DNA of 32,711 bases from NCBI GenBank assembly GCA_031269545.1, contig JAISYZ010000121.1, positions 1-32,711 of the forward strand, written 5' to 3'. The translations under genes and the position numbers were made by a program. Source of the DNA: Prevotellaceae bacterium (GTDB lineage: Bacteria > Bacteroidota > Bacteroidia > Bacteroidales > UBA932). The notes beneath the pieces were generated by a model. That model ran no database searches and was not told the origin of the DNA. It saw only the letters and a list, made by a program, of their open reading frames with translations. Position 1 is the first letter of the stretch. Each line of letters opens with the position of its first letter. Shown here piece after piece: positions 9,488 to 17,115 of this stretch.

Positions 9488-9895
9488 TCAGCAGGCAGGA
9501 GGCGCTCTTAATCCTATTGTTGGAAAGATAAAAGCGCAATAATATGATAATAAATATGGTTTATAGTGAAATGATAAAGATTCCGCGTTTATTGTCGGAA
9601 CAGAATCATTGACAGAAACAAACGGATACGAAAGCAAAATAAAATCAGCAAGCGTTGTTGTTTTGTCATTGTTTTCGAGTCGTGCATAAATTTGGCTTAA
9701 CAGACATTCCATATCAGTATCATGCGAATGGTGAAAATCTTCGCACGAACAGCAATGACTGTCATTTTCCGATTGAATAACCGACAAAGGCGCGGTTGCG
9801 GATATTTTATTATAATCGCAATGAGGCACGAAAATATGAGCCAGCATTATAATGTTGGCAAGCAGTAAAAATGTTAATGCTATCGCTCTTTTCAT
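9488..9895 (-). CDS. Small exported Cys/His-rich protein, DUF6769-like
   Basis: A 135-residue protein with a strong N-terminal hydrophobic segment (LTFLLLANIIMLAHIFVPH) acting as a signal or membrane anchor. A cluster of probable metal ligands follows: HCDYNK, then SHCCSCEDFHHSHDTDMEC at about residues 46-64. It resembles the small Bacteroidota DUF6769 proteins encoded in front of CusA-type efflux operons. Its position as first gene of this operon, with its own promoter, suggests a periplasmic metal-binding, chaperone or sensing role. That role is inferred from context and ligand density. No catalytic motif is seen. Confidence 0.7.
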   Translation of the reverse strand: MKRAIALTFLLLANIIMLAHIFVPHCDYNKISATAPLSVIQSENDSHCCSCEDFHHSHDTDMECLLSQIYARLENNDKTTTLADFILLSYPFVSVNDSVPTINAESLSFHYKPYLLSYYCAFIFPTIGLRAPPAC

Positions 9896-9932
9896 ACCTT
9901 TTTTTGACTTAATTTATGATTTAATTTGAGCG

Positions 9933-9962
9933 CAAAGGTACAAAAAATATTTAAAAAACAAA
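9933..9962 (-). promoter_or_regulatory. Promoter of the metal-efflux operon
   Basis: Read on the minus strand, TTTG (9959-9962) is followed after 18 bp by TACCTTTG (9933-9940). This matches the Bacteroidota sigma-ABfr pattern TTTG-N~19-TAnnTTTG. It lies 38 bp before the ATG of the small Cys/His-rich gene. Confidence 0.7.
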
Positions 9963-10110
9963 CTTTTCCACAAAAAAATCTTTATTAATTTGTGTGAAAT
10001 TGCTTTTTGACAGCGCATAAAAATGAAAACAAATAAAGGATTTTCGTGGTCAATACGTAAAAAATGAACGGCTATCAATAAATTTCTTATCTGAATTTCT
10101 TTCAAAATAT

Positions 10111-10140
10111 TTTGAAAAAAAAAAATTGTGTGTAACTTTG
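10111..10140 (+). promoter_or_regulatory. Promoter of carA
   Basis: TTTG at 10111-10114, an 18-bp spacer and TAACTTTG at 10133-10140 match the Bacteroidota housekeeping promoter. The inferred transcript start near 10147 leaves an unusually long leader of about 120 nt before carA. The leader contains the hairpin at 10204-10237. Confidence 0.7.
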
Positions 10141-10162
10141 TAAAGTTTTAAAATAAAATTGC

Positions 10163-10291
10163 ATGAATGTCGAACAATACAGATTACTCGGATACAATAA
10201 ATTAAACGGTACAAGCGTTTGTTTGTGCCGTTTTTTTATGTTTGCAATTTTTTTATGTTTGTTGAAATATGAAAGCAAAATTAATTCTTGA
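10163..10291 (+). CDS. Possible carA leader ORF (42 codons)
   Basis: An ATG at 10163, about 16 nt after the inferred transcript start, opens a 42-codon frame (MNVEQYRLLGYNKL...) that stops at TGA 10289-10291. It overlaps the carA start by 23 nt in a different frame. It runs through the terminator-like hairpin and its T tract, the layout of a leader-peptide attenuator. The codon content after the hairpin (Phe, Leu, Cys rich) is what T-rich DNA would give by chance, so translation is only a hypothesis. Confidence 0.35.
   Translation: MNVEQYRLLGYNKLNGTSVCLCRFFMFAIFLCLLKYESKINS
10204..10237 (+). terminator. Attenuator-like intrinsic terminator in the carA leader
   Basis: AAACGGTACAA (10204-10214) pairs with TTTGTGCCGTTT over 11 bp with one G-T wobble, followed immediately by seven T residues (10231-10237). 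It lies between the carA promoter and the carA ATG. The nearest upstream + strand gene ends 6.4 kb away, so it is not a gene-end terminator. Premature termination controlling carA, or the end of a small RNA of about 90 nt, are the two natural readings. Confidence 0.7.
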
Positions 10292-11348
10292 AAATGGAAA
10301 ACAGTTCAGCGGAATATCGTTTGGCTGCGAACATCCGACTTCGGGCGAAGTGGTTTTCAATACGGCGATGTGCGGTTATCCCGAAAGCCTTACCGATCCA
10401 TCGTATATTGGCGAAATTTTGACGCTCACATATCCGCTCGCAGGAAATTATGGAGTACCGAAAGACAATATCGAAACTGACGGTTTATCGCGATTTCTTG
10501 AATCCGAAAAAATTCACGTGCGGGCATTTATCGTATCCGACTATTCCGAAAACTACTGTCACTGGAATGCAAACGAAAGTTTGAGCGACTGGCTTAAACA
10601 GCATAAAATTCCCGCAATATCAAATATTGATACTCGCGCTCTTACGAAACTTCTGCGCGAAAAAGGCAGCATGCTCGGACAAATTGTCTTTGGAGATGAC
10701 AGTCCCGTTTCGCAAATTTATAATCCTGCCGAAGAAAATCTTGTTGCACAGGCATCATGCAAAAATGTAATACGGTACAACGAAGGCGGCGAATATAAAA
10801 TAGTACTTGTTGATTGCGGAGTAAAACACAACATTATCCGCTGCCTGCTCAAGCGCAATGCTGAAATAATACGCGTGCCGTGGGATTATGATTTTACGGC
10901 AATCGAATATGATGGACTCTTTATTTCAAACGGTCCCGGAAATCCCGAACACTGTACAAAAACTGTAGAAAATATCCGCAAAACACTGAACGGCAGCAAA
11001 CCGATTTTTGGAATTTGCATGGGAAACCAATTACTGTCGCTGGCAAGCGGAGCGAAAACATACAAACTTAAATACGGACACCGCAGCCACAACCAGCCTG
11101 TGCAAATGCTTACCGATAAACGCTGTTTTGTAACTTCGCAAAATCATGGTTATGCCGTCGATAATGCAACCTTAGGCAACGACTGGCAGCAACTTTTTGT
11201 GAATCTCAACGATGGAACAAACGAAGGAATATGTCATAAAACAAAACCTTTCTTTTCGGCGCAGTTTCATCCCGAAGCGGCAAGCGGTCCTGTCGATACG
11301 GAGTTCCTGTTTGATGAATTTTTGAAAAAAATATCTGATAACAGTTAA
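10269..11348 (+). CDS. carA: Carbamoyl-phosphate synthase small subunit (glutaminase)
   Basis: CarA hydrolyses glutamine and channels ammonia to CarB to make carbamoyl phosphate for arginine and pyrimidine synthesis. The protein has 359 residues, close to the normal size. The N-terminal CPSase_sm_chain domain begins KAKLILENGKQFSGISFG. The C-terminal class I glutamine amidotransferase domain has FISNGPGNP, the nucleophile in FGICMGNQ (C250) and FHPEAASGP (H334, E336), so the catalytic triad is intact. Its partner carB starts 2.1 kb downstream, separated by a restriction-modification-like gene. The last codons of carA form the beginning of the 80-bp direct repeat. Confidence 0.96.
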   Translation: MKAKLILENGKQFSGISFGCEHPTSGEVVFNTAMCGYPESLTDPSYIGEILTLTYPLAGNYGVPKDNIETDGLSRFLESEKIHVRAFIVSDYSENYCHWNANESLSDWLKQHKIPAISNIDTRALTKLLREKGSMLGQIVFGDDSPVSQIYNPAEENLVAQASCKNVIRYNEGGEYKIVLVDCGVKHNIIRCLLKRNAEIIRVPWDYDFTAIEYDGLFISNGPGNPEHCTKTVENIRKTLNGSKPIFGICMGNQLLSLASGAKTYKLKYGHRSHNQPVQMLTDKRCFVTSQNHGYAVDNATLGNDWQQLFVNLNDGTNEGICHKTKPFFSAQFHPEAASGPVDTEFLFDEFLKKISDNS

Positions 11349-11419
11349 CAATTAATAATTAACAGTTAAGAGATTAATGAAAATAAATTAAAACATGAAC
11401 GATATGAAAACAATGATTT
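11340..11419 (+). repeat. 80-bp direct repeat, copy 1 (carA tail)
   Basis: This segment is identical, base for base by eye, to 13167-13246. It includes the last three codons' worth of carA (stop at 11346-11348) and the following AT-rich spacer with AACAATTAATAATTAAC. It ends 14 bp before the methyltransferase start codon. The bases flanking the two copies differ on both sides (T vs G before, T vs C after), which defines the boundaries. Confidence 0.92.
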
Positions 11420-11433
11420 TAATAATATAACAC

Positions 11434-13182
11434 ATGGTAAACAAACTCATATTAGGCGACAATCTCGAAATACTGAAAACCATTGAGAGCGACACGATAG
11501 ATTTAATTTATCTTGATCCTCCGTTTTTTTCTAATCGCAACTATGAAGTGATTTGGGGCGATGAAGGCGAAATACGCAGTTTCCAAGACCGTTGGGCGGG
11601 CGGTATAGACCATTATATCGCATGGCTCAAAGAGCGGGTCGAACAGATGCACCGGATTCTGAAACCGACGGGAAGTATCTTTTTGCATTGCGATTATAAT
11701 GCACAGGCATATATCCAAGTGCTGATTTTAGACAAACTTTTCGGGAAAGAAAATTTTAAAAACAAAATCACATGGAAACGTGCAGACACACACAATGATG
11801 CTAAAAATCAAATGCCAAATATAACGGATGATATTTATTATTATTCAAAATCAGATAATTTTACTTTTAATGTACAATATACGGATCATAATCCGCAAAC
11901 ATTGAAAGATTGGTATCAATTTTTGGAATTTTCGGATGGAACAATTAGAAAAATGACCAAGGAAGAAATTGATACTCAAAAAATCCCTGCAAATGCAAGA
12001 AGGTTTAATGCCGATAATATGGCAAGTCCAAATCCTCGCCCTAACTTAATGTATGAATACAAAGGATATAATTACCCTGCAAAAGGTTGGCGCTATTCGT
12101 TAGAAACGATGAAAGAACTTGATGCAAAAGGATTGTTGTTTTTTCCAAAAGAGAAAACAGGTAGAATAATGCGAAAACGATTTTTAGATGAACAAAAAGG
12201 GGCGGTATTAGGTGATTTTTGGAGTGATATTTCACAAGTAAGAGCAAAAAGTTCGGAAATTATCGGCTATCCCACTCAAAAGCCGGAAGTATTATTACAA
12301 CGAATTATCGAAATGGCAAGCAACAAGGGCGATGTCATTTTAGACCCATTTATCGGCGGTGGAACGACTGTAGCGGTTGCCGACAAACTCGGCAGGAAAT
12401 GGATTGGCATTGACCAGTCTGTACAGGCAATAAAAGTTACAGAACTGAGATTGGACAGGCAGCGCGATTTGTTCAGCGCTCCATTTACAGTTCAATTACA
12501 TAAATATGATTACGATACTTTGCGTTATAAAGACGCCTTTGAATTTGAAAGTTTTATTATTACACAATTTGGCGGTACGCCGCAAAACAAAAAGGGCGGC
12601 GATAAAGGCATTGATGGCAAAACGGCAAATGGCACGCCAATTCAGGTAAAACGTTCAGATAATATCGGAGTGAACGCAGTAAAGAATTTTTCGGTTTCGG
12701 CAAAACAATACAACAAAATGCTGTTTGAGAATAATCAGAAAGAAAAATTGTCTGTGGGTTATATCATTGCTTTTTCGTTTGGCAAAGGCGCGGTGCAGGA
12801 AGTTGCAAGGCTCAAATTAGAAGAAAATATTATCATAGAACTGATTACAGTAGATAAAATTGTACCGATAGCGAAAAAACCAAGTATCAATGTTGAAATC
12901 AACGAAGTGTCGCACGATGCAAAAGGCGTTCGCGAAATTGAATTTACAGCCGCAGGACAAAGCGAAGATGGAATCGAATTTTACAGTTGGGATTTTGAAT
13001 ATAATGCAGAAAAAGGTTTTCGCGCATCAGTAATTATAGATAAAGAAGGCAAACAACAGCACAAATTAAAAGCAGGAGTTCACAATATTGCAGTAAAAGT
13101 AGTTGACAATGACGGTTTGGAAAATATCGAAGTAATAAAACTGAAAGTGAACGGAACGGTGGAAAGAACAGTTAACAATTAA
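11434..13182 (+). CDS. Fused DNA methyltransferase - Mrr-like nuclease - PKD-like protein
   Basis: A 582-residue single-chain restriction-modification candidate. Residues 1-345 are a beta-class amino-methyltransferase: catalytic DPPF at 28-31 comes first, then a variable target-recognition stretch (about 110-270), then GYPTQKPEVLLQRII and the SAM-binding DPFIGGGT at 314-321. Residues 365-480 look like an Mrr/PD-(D/E)xK nuclease, with E372, GGDKGIDG (D394) and Q404-V-K406. Residues 493-574 resemble a PKD/Ig-like beta-sandwich (FYSWDFEYN, GVHNIAVKVVDNDGLE). N6-adenine specificity is likely; the site is unknown. The gene sits between carA and carB inside an 80-bp duplication and uses a stop codon that lies in the duplicated target DNA. 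Confidence 0.88.
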   Translation: MVNKLILGDNLEILKTIESDTIDLIYLDPPFFSNRNYEVIWGDEGEIRSFQDRWAGGIDHYIAWLKERVEQMHRILKPTGSIFLHCDYNAQAYIQVLILDKLFGKENFKNKITWKRADTHNDAKNQMPNITDDIYYYSKSDNFTFNVQYTDHNPQTLKDWYQFLEFSDGTIRKMTKEEIDTQKIPANARRFNADNMASPNPRPNLMYEYKGYNYPAKGWRYSLETMKELDAKGLLFFPKEKTGRIMRKRFLDEQKGAVLGDFWSDISQVRAKSSEIIGYPTQKPEVLLQRIIEMASNKGDVILDPFIGGGTTVAVADKLGRKWIGIDQSVQAIKVTELRLDRQRDLFSAPFTVQLHKYDYDTLRYKDAFEFESFIITQFGGTPQNKKGGDKGIDGKTANGTPIQVKRSDNIGVNAVKNFSVSAKQYNKMLFENNQKEKLSVGYIIAFSFGKGAVQEVARLKLEENIIIELITVDKIVPIAKKPSINVEINEVSHDAKGVREIEFTAAGQSEDGIEFYSWDFEYNAEKGFRASVIIDKEGKQQHKLKAGVHNIAVKVVDNDGLENIEVIKLKVNGTVERTVNN

Positions 13183-13246
13183 TAATTAACAGTTAAGAGA
13201 TTAATGAAAATAAATTAAAACATGAACGATATGAAAACAATGATTT
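13167..13246 (+). repeat. 80-bp direct repeat, copy 2
   Basis: Second copy of the carA-tail repeat. The methyltransferase-nuclease gene ends inside it (TAA 13180-13182), in a frame different from that used by carA in copy 1. Its last bases run into the tandem-repeat region upstream of carB. Confidence 0.92.
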
Positions 13247-13254
13247 CATATACG

Positions 13255-13349
13255 CAACGTGTCGGAGTCGCTCCGCAATGTGTCGGAATCGCTCCGCAAT
13301 GTGTCGGAGTCTCTCCGCAACGTGTCGGAATCGCTCCGCAACGTGCGGA
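13255..13349 (+). repeat. 21-bp tandem repeat, 4.5 copies, each with a dyad
   Basis: Four full units (13255-13275, 13276-13296, 13297-13317, 13318-13338) and a partial fifth to 13349. Units differ at only a few positions. Each contains a short dyad such as CGGAGTCGCTCCG (or the variant CGGAATCGCTCCG), so the array can fold into a row of hairpins. The array is bracketed by a 10-bp direct repeat GATTTCATAT (13242-13251 and 13348-13357). The unit is a multiple of three, and a 72-codon frame (13222-13440) reads it as heptads like QRVGVAP. That frame has no other support. Confidence 0.85.
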
Positions 13350-13479
13350 TTTCATATCATATAATTTTAAAAACGTAATTACACAAATATTTCTACTGAC
13401 ATTTTGCCTGCGAGGCAGGTTTGAAATGACGAACAAATAAACAAAATCATATAAATCAAAAAAATCACAGTTCAGACAC

Positions 13480-16400
13480 ATGAAAAAACACAGCATAAAA
13501 AAAGTACTGCTAATAGGTTCGGGAGCCTTGAAAATAGGCGAAGCAGGCGAGTTCGACTATTCGGGTTCGCAGGCATTGAAAGCGATGAAAGAAGAAAATA
13601 TCGAAACCGTACTGATAAATCCCAACATCGCAACAGTGCAAACTTCGGAAGGCGTTGCCGATAAAATTTATTTCCTGCCTATAACTCCGTTTTTTGTCGA
13701 AAAGGTAATCGTAAAAGAAAAGCCAGACGGAATAATGCTTGCTTACGGCGGACAAACAGCATTGAACTGCGGCGTTGAATTATATAAAAAAGGAATTTTT
13801 GAAAAATATAATTTGAAAGTGCTTGGAACGCCGGTACAGTCAATTATAGATACTGAGGATCGCGAAAAGTTTAATCAAAAACTGTCTGAAATAAATGTAA
13901 ATTATATCACGAGCGAGGCTGTTACCAATATTGAAGATGCACGCTGTGCAGCGCAAAAACTCGGTTATCCTGTGATAGTACGCGCCGCTTATGCGCTTGG
14001 CGGTTTGGGTAGCGGTTTTTGCGATAATGTTGATGAACTCAACGTTTTAGTCGAACGGGCATTTACACATTCGCCGCAGGTGCTTATCGAAAAATCGCTG
14101 AAAGGCTGGAAAGAAATAGAATACGAAGTCGTACGCGATGCCTGCGATAACTGTATAACAGTGTGCAACATGGAAAATATGGATCCGCTTGGAATACATA
14201 CAGGCGAAAGTATTGTCGTTGCTCCATCTCAAACTCTTACCAACGCAGAATATCACAAACTTCGCGAAATTGCAATAAGAATAATCAGACACATAGGCGT
14301 TGTAGGCGAATGTAATGTGCAGTATGCTCTTGATCCAAATTCCGAAGATTATCGCGTTATCGAAGTCAATGCGCGGCTTTCGCGTTCGTCGGCGCTGGCT
14401 TCAAAGGCTACAGGTTATCCGCTTGCATTCATTGCGGCAAAACTTGGACTTGGTTACAGTTTATACGAACTGAAAAATGCCGTAACCCGCGATACATCCG
14501 CTTTTTTTGAACCTGCGCTCGATTATGTAGTTTGTAAAATTCCGCGCTGGGATATGGGAAAATTTCATGGCGTAAGCAAAAAGTTGGGCAGCAGCATGAA
14601 AAGCGTAGGCGAAGTAATGGCAATAGGACGTACATTTGAAGAAGCAATACAAAAAGGATTGCGAATGATTGGACAGGGAATGCACGGTTTTGCCGCCAAT
14701 AAGGAATTAATTGTAAACGACATCGAAAAAGCGCTTTCAGAACCTACCGACATGCGAATTTTTGTAATCGCACAGGCATTGGAACGAAATTTTTCTATTG
14801 ATAAAATTCATAATCTTACAAAAATCGACAAATGGTTTTTATACAAACTGAAAAATATAAACGACATAGCACACCTACTTCAAAACTGCAAAAATATTGA
14901 AGATGTTGGCGATGCACTGATGAAAACAGCGAAGCAGGCTGGTTTTTCCGATTTTCAGATAGGACGTCTGTCGGACAAATCAAAAATGACGACAGAAGAT
15001 GCTATGCTCGCCGTGCGAAAACTGCGAAAACTGCGTAATATTTTACCTTTCGTGAAACAGATTGATACGCTTGCCGCCGAATATCCTGCCCGTACAAACT
15101 ATCTTTATGTTACATACAATGGAGTTGAACATGACATTGATTTTTCGGATGAAAAACCTGTAATAGTTCTTGGTTCGGGAGCATACCGCATAGGCAGTTC
15201 GGTTGAATTTGACTGGTGTTCGGTAAATGCTGTAAAAACCGCACGCAAGTTGAGATACAAATCAATAATGATAAATTATAATCCCGAAACAGTTTCTACC
15301 GATTATGATGAATGCGACCGCCTGTATTTTGATGAACTTTCGTTTGAACGTGTAATGGATATTGTTGACTTGGAAAAGCCCGAAGGCGTGATAGTGTCTG
15401 TTGGCGGACAAATACCGAATAATCTTGCCATGCGCCTGTACGGTCAAAATGTTTCGATACTTGGAACTTCTCCTGTGAGTATCGACAGAGCCGAAAATCG
15501 GCATAAATTTTCAAGCATGCTGGATGTTCTCAAAATTGATCAGCCGCGATGGCAGGAACTGAGCAATATGGACGATATTTATAAATTTGTCGATAACGTG
15601 GGATTTCCTGTTATTATCCGTCCATCATACGTTTTGTCGGGCGCAGCAATGAATGTTTGCTCGAACAGAGAAGAAATGGAATATTTTTTGAAACTCGCGG
15701 CAAATGTATCGAAAGAATTTCCTGTTGTAGTATCCGAATTTGTCCAAAGCGCAAAAGAAATCGAATTTGACGGAGTTGCAAAAGATGGAGAAATTATGAT
15801 TTATGCCATTTCAGAACATGTTGAATTTGCAGGCGTTCATTCGGGAGATGCAACATTAGTTTTTCCTGCCCAGAAAATTTATTTTGAAACAATACGCCGT
15901 TTGAAAAAGATAAGTCGCCAAATTGCAAAGGAACTGCAAATAACAGGACCTTTCAATATTCAATATCTTGCCAAAAATAACGATATAAAAGTAATAGAAT
16001 GTAATCTTCGCGCATCGCGTACGTTTCCGTTTATTTCAAAAATACTCAAAACAAATTTTATAGATATTGCAACGCGCCTGATGCTTGGAAAAACATTTGC
16101 CAAACCCGAAAAAACAGAATTTGATATTGATTATGTAGGAGTTAAGGCATCACAATTTTCGTTTACCCGCTTGCAAAAAGCCGATCCTGTTCTTGGAGTT
16201 GATATGGCTTCGACAGGCGAAGTCGGTTGCATTGGCAATGATGTAAGCGAAGCGCTGTTGCTTGCGATGCTGTCTGTCGGATACAATATTCCCAAACGTG
16301 GAATAATGATTTCGTCGGGCGAAGCAAAATCAAAAGTAACTCTGCTCGATGCCTGTCGATTGGCTTATGCAAAAGGATTGAAAATTTATGCTACACACGG

Positions 16401-16698
16401 AACAAAAGCATTTTTGCAGGAACACGGAATAGATGCAATATCGGTTGGCTGGCCTGATGAACAGGGAAACGACAATGTAATAAAACTCATAGCCGACAAA
16501 GCATTTGATTTGGTTATAAACATTCCGAAAAATCTGACAAAAGATGAACTTAATAATGATTACGAAATACGCCGCAGCGCAATTGACCATAATATTCCGC
16601 TGCTTACAAATGCCCGTTTGGCATCGGCATTTATAGAAGCCATTTGCAGTTTGGATATTAACGATTTGGAAATTCGCAGCTGGAAAGAAATAAAATGA
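13480..16698 (+). CDS. carB: Carbamoyl-phosphate synthase large subunit
   Basis: CarB makes carbamoyl phosphate from bicarbonate, two ATP and CarA-derived ammonia. At 1072 residues it is full length. The first half begins with KKVLLIGSGALKIGEAGEFDYSGSQALKAM and holds the carboxyphosphate ATP-grasp domain (VIEVNARLSRSSALASKATGYPLA). An oligomerisation region follows. The second, carbamate-phosphorylating half starts near IVLGSGAYRIGSSVEFDWC, and VIECNLRASRTFPF is its ATP-grasp signature. The C-terminal MGS-like allosteric domain starts about residue 940 (SKVTLLDACRLAYAKGLKIYATHGT). No frameshift is seen. It probably depends on transcription from the carA promoter unless a promoter lies in the 297-bp spacer upstream. 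Confidence 0.97.
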   Translation: MKKHSIKKVLLIGSGALKIGEAGEFDYSGSQALKAMKEENIETVLINPNIATVQTSEGVADKIYFLPITPFFVEKVIVKEKPDGIMLAYGGQTALNCGVELYKKGIFEKYNLKVLGTPVQSIIDTEDREKFNQKLSEINVNYITSEAVTNIEDARCAAQKLGYPVIVRAAYALGGLGSGFCDNVDELNVLVERAFTHSPQVLIEKSLKGWKEIEYEVVRDACDNCITVCNMENMDPLGIHTGESIVVAPSQTLTNAEYHKLREIAIRIIRHIGVVGECNVQYALDPNSEDYRVIEVNARLSRSSALASKATGYPLAFIAAKLGLGYSLYELKNAVTRDTSAFFEPALDYVVCKIPRWDMGKFHGVSKKLGSSMKSVGEVMAIGRTFEEAIQKGLRMIGQGMHGFAANKELIVNDIEKALSEPTDMRIFVIAQALERNFSIDKIHNLTKIDKWFLYKLKNINDIAHLLQNCKNIEDVGDALMKTAKQAGFSDFQIGRLSDKSKMTTEDAMLAVRKLRKLRNILPFVKQIDTLAAEYPARTNYLYVTYNGVEHDIDFSDEKPVIVLGSGAYRIGSSVEFDWCSVNAVKTARKLRYKSIMINYNPETVSTDYDECDRLYFDELSFERVMDIVDLEKPEGVIVSVGGQIPNNLAMRLYGQNVSILGTSPVSIDRAENRHKFSSMLDVLKIDQPRWQELSNMDDIYKFVDNVGFPVIIRPSYVLSGAAMNVCSNREEMEYFLKLAANVSKEFPVVVSEFVQSAKEIEFDGVAKDGEIMIYAISEHVEFAGVHSGDATLVFPAQKIYFETIRRLKKISRQIAKELQITGPFNIQYLAKNNDIKVIECNLRASRTFPFISKILKTNFIDIATRLMLGKTFAKPEKTEFDIDYVGVKASQFSFTRLQKADPVLGVDMASTGEVGCIGNDVSEALLLAMLSVGYNIPKRGIMISSGEAKSKVTLLDACRLAYAKGLKIYATHGTKAFLQEHGIDAISVGWPDEQGNDNVIKLIADKAFDLVINIPKNLTKDELNNDYEIRRSAIDHNIPLLTNARLASAFIEAICSLDINDLEIRSWKEIK

Positions 16699-17073
16699 TG
16701 GAAATCAGTATTGTGCAGTCAGTATCATGTCATTGAGATTAAAAGAAAACGGAAAAATTCGATCGAAAGAATTTTTATACGCACAGGAAGGAATGAAATC
16801 ATGTTTACGAACAAAACAGTATCAAAACAATCTGAAATATCAATCTGTTTTGTTTATAATCAAGTTATACAAATTGTATTTTGCTAACAGTTTGGTATTA
16901 ATAACAATGCATTCTCAAACCTGTCAAGTTTGAAATGTCTGCTTATTAATTTTTGTATCCAAAAATTTTACTTTTTAAGGAGCGACTGTATGCTGCAGGG
17001 TAAAAATGGGCAAAAGCAAACACCGACATTAACAAAAAAAATAAAAAAACACCTTTAATTTCTGAAAATATAT
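16699..17073. other. Spacer after carB with dispersed repeat fragments
   Basis: No convincing gene is seen here. A 68-codon frame at 16727-16933 lacks any recognisable feature. Positions 16917-16961 (AAACCTGTCAAGTTTGAAAT onwards, then TGTCTGCTTATTAATTTT) closely match 21176-21218 downstream of the outer-membrane receptor gene. ACTTTTTAAGGAGCGACT at 16970-16987 matches 397-413 at the window start. The spacer therefore carries copies of the same dispersed modules. Confidence 0.6.
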
Positions 17074-17081
17074 TATCTTTG
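17074..17081 (+). promoter_or_regulatory. -7 box of the beta-propeller gene
   Basis: TATCTTTG matches TAnnTTTG and lies 34 bp before the ATG at 17116. The -33 TTTG is not clear, so only the -7 element is called. Confidence 0.55.
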
Positions 17082-17115
17082 TCGAAAAAAAATTAACCCT
17101 ATAAAAAATCTTATT

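Larger units (their letters stand above)
11340..13246 (+). mobile_element. Single-gene methyltransferase-nuclease cassette with long target duplication
   Basis: The unique DNA at 11420-13166 contains essentially only the methyltransferase-nuclease gene and is bounded by perfect 80-bp direct repeats. No transposase, integrase or terminal inverted repeat is visible. Removing one repeat plus the unique part would restore a normal carA-carB spacing of about 300 bp. Insertion accompanied by a long target duplication has been described for restriction-modification genes in other bacteria, and this arrangement fits that mode. Duplication by recombination between repeats is an alternative. Confidence 0.75.

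Noticed and set aside
9914..10105. 63-codon minus-strand frame upstream of the efflux operon
   Set aside because: It covers the operon promoter at 9933-9962 and has no recognisable features.
13222..13440. 72-codon frame through the 21-bp tandem repeats
   Set aside because: It begins inside the duplicated spacer, and its heptads are simply the translation of a repeat whose unit is divisible by three; there is no further support for a protein.
16727..16933. 68-codon frame after carB
   Set aside because: It has no family match or promoter, and its 3' end lies in a dispersed repeat fragment shared with 21176-21218.
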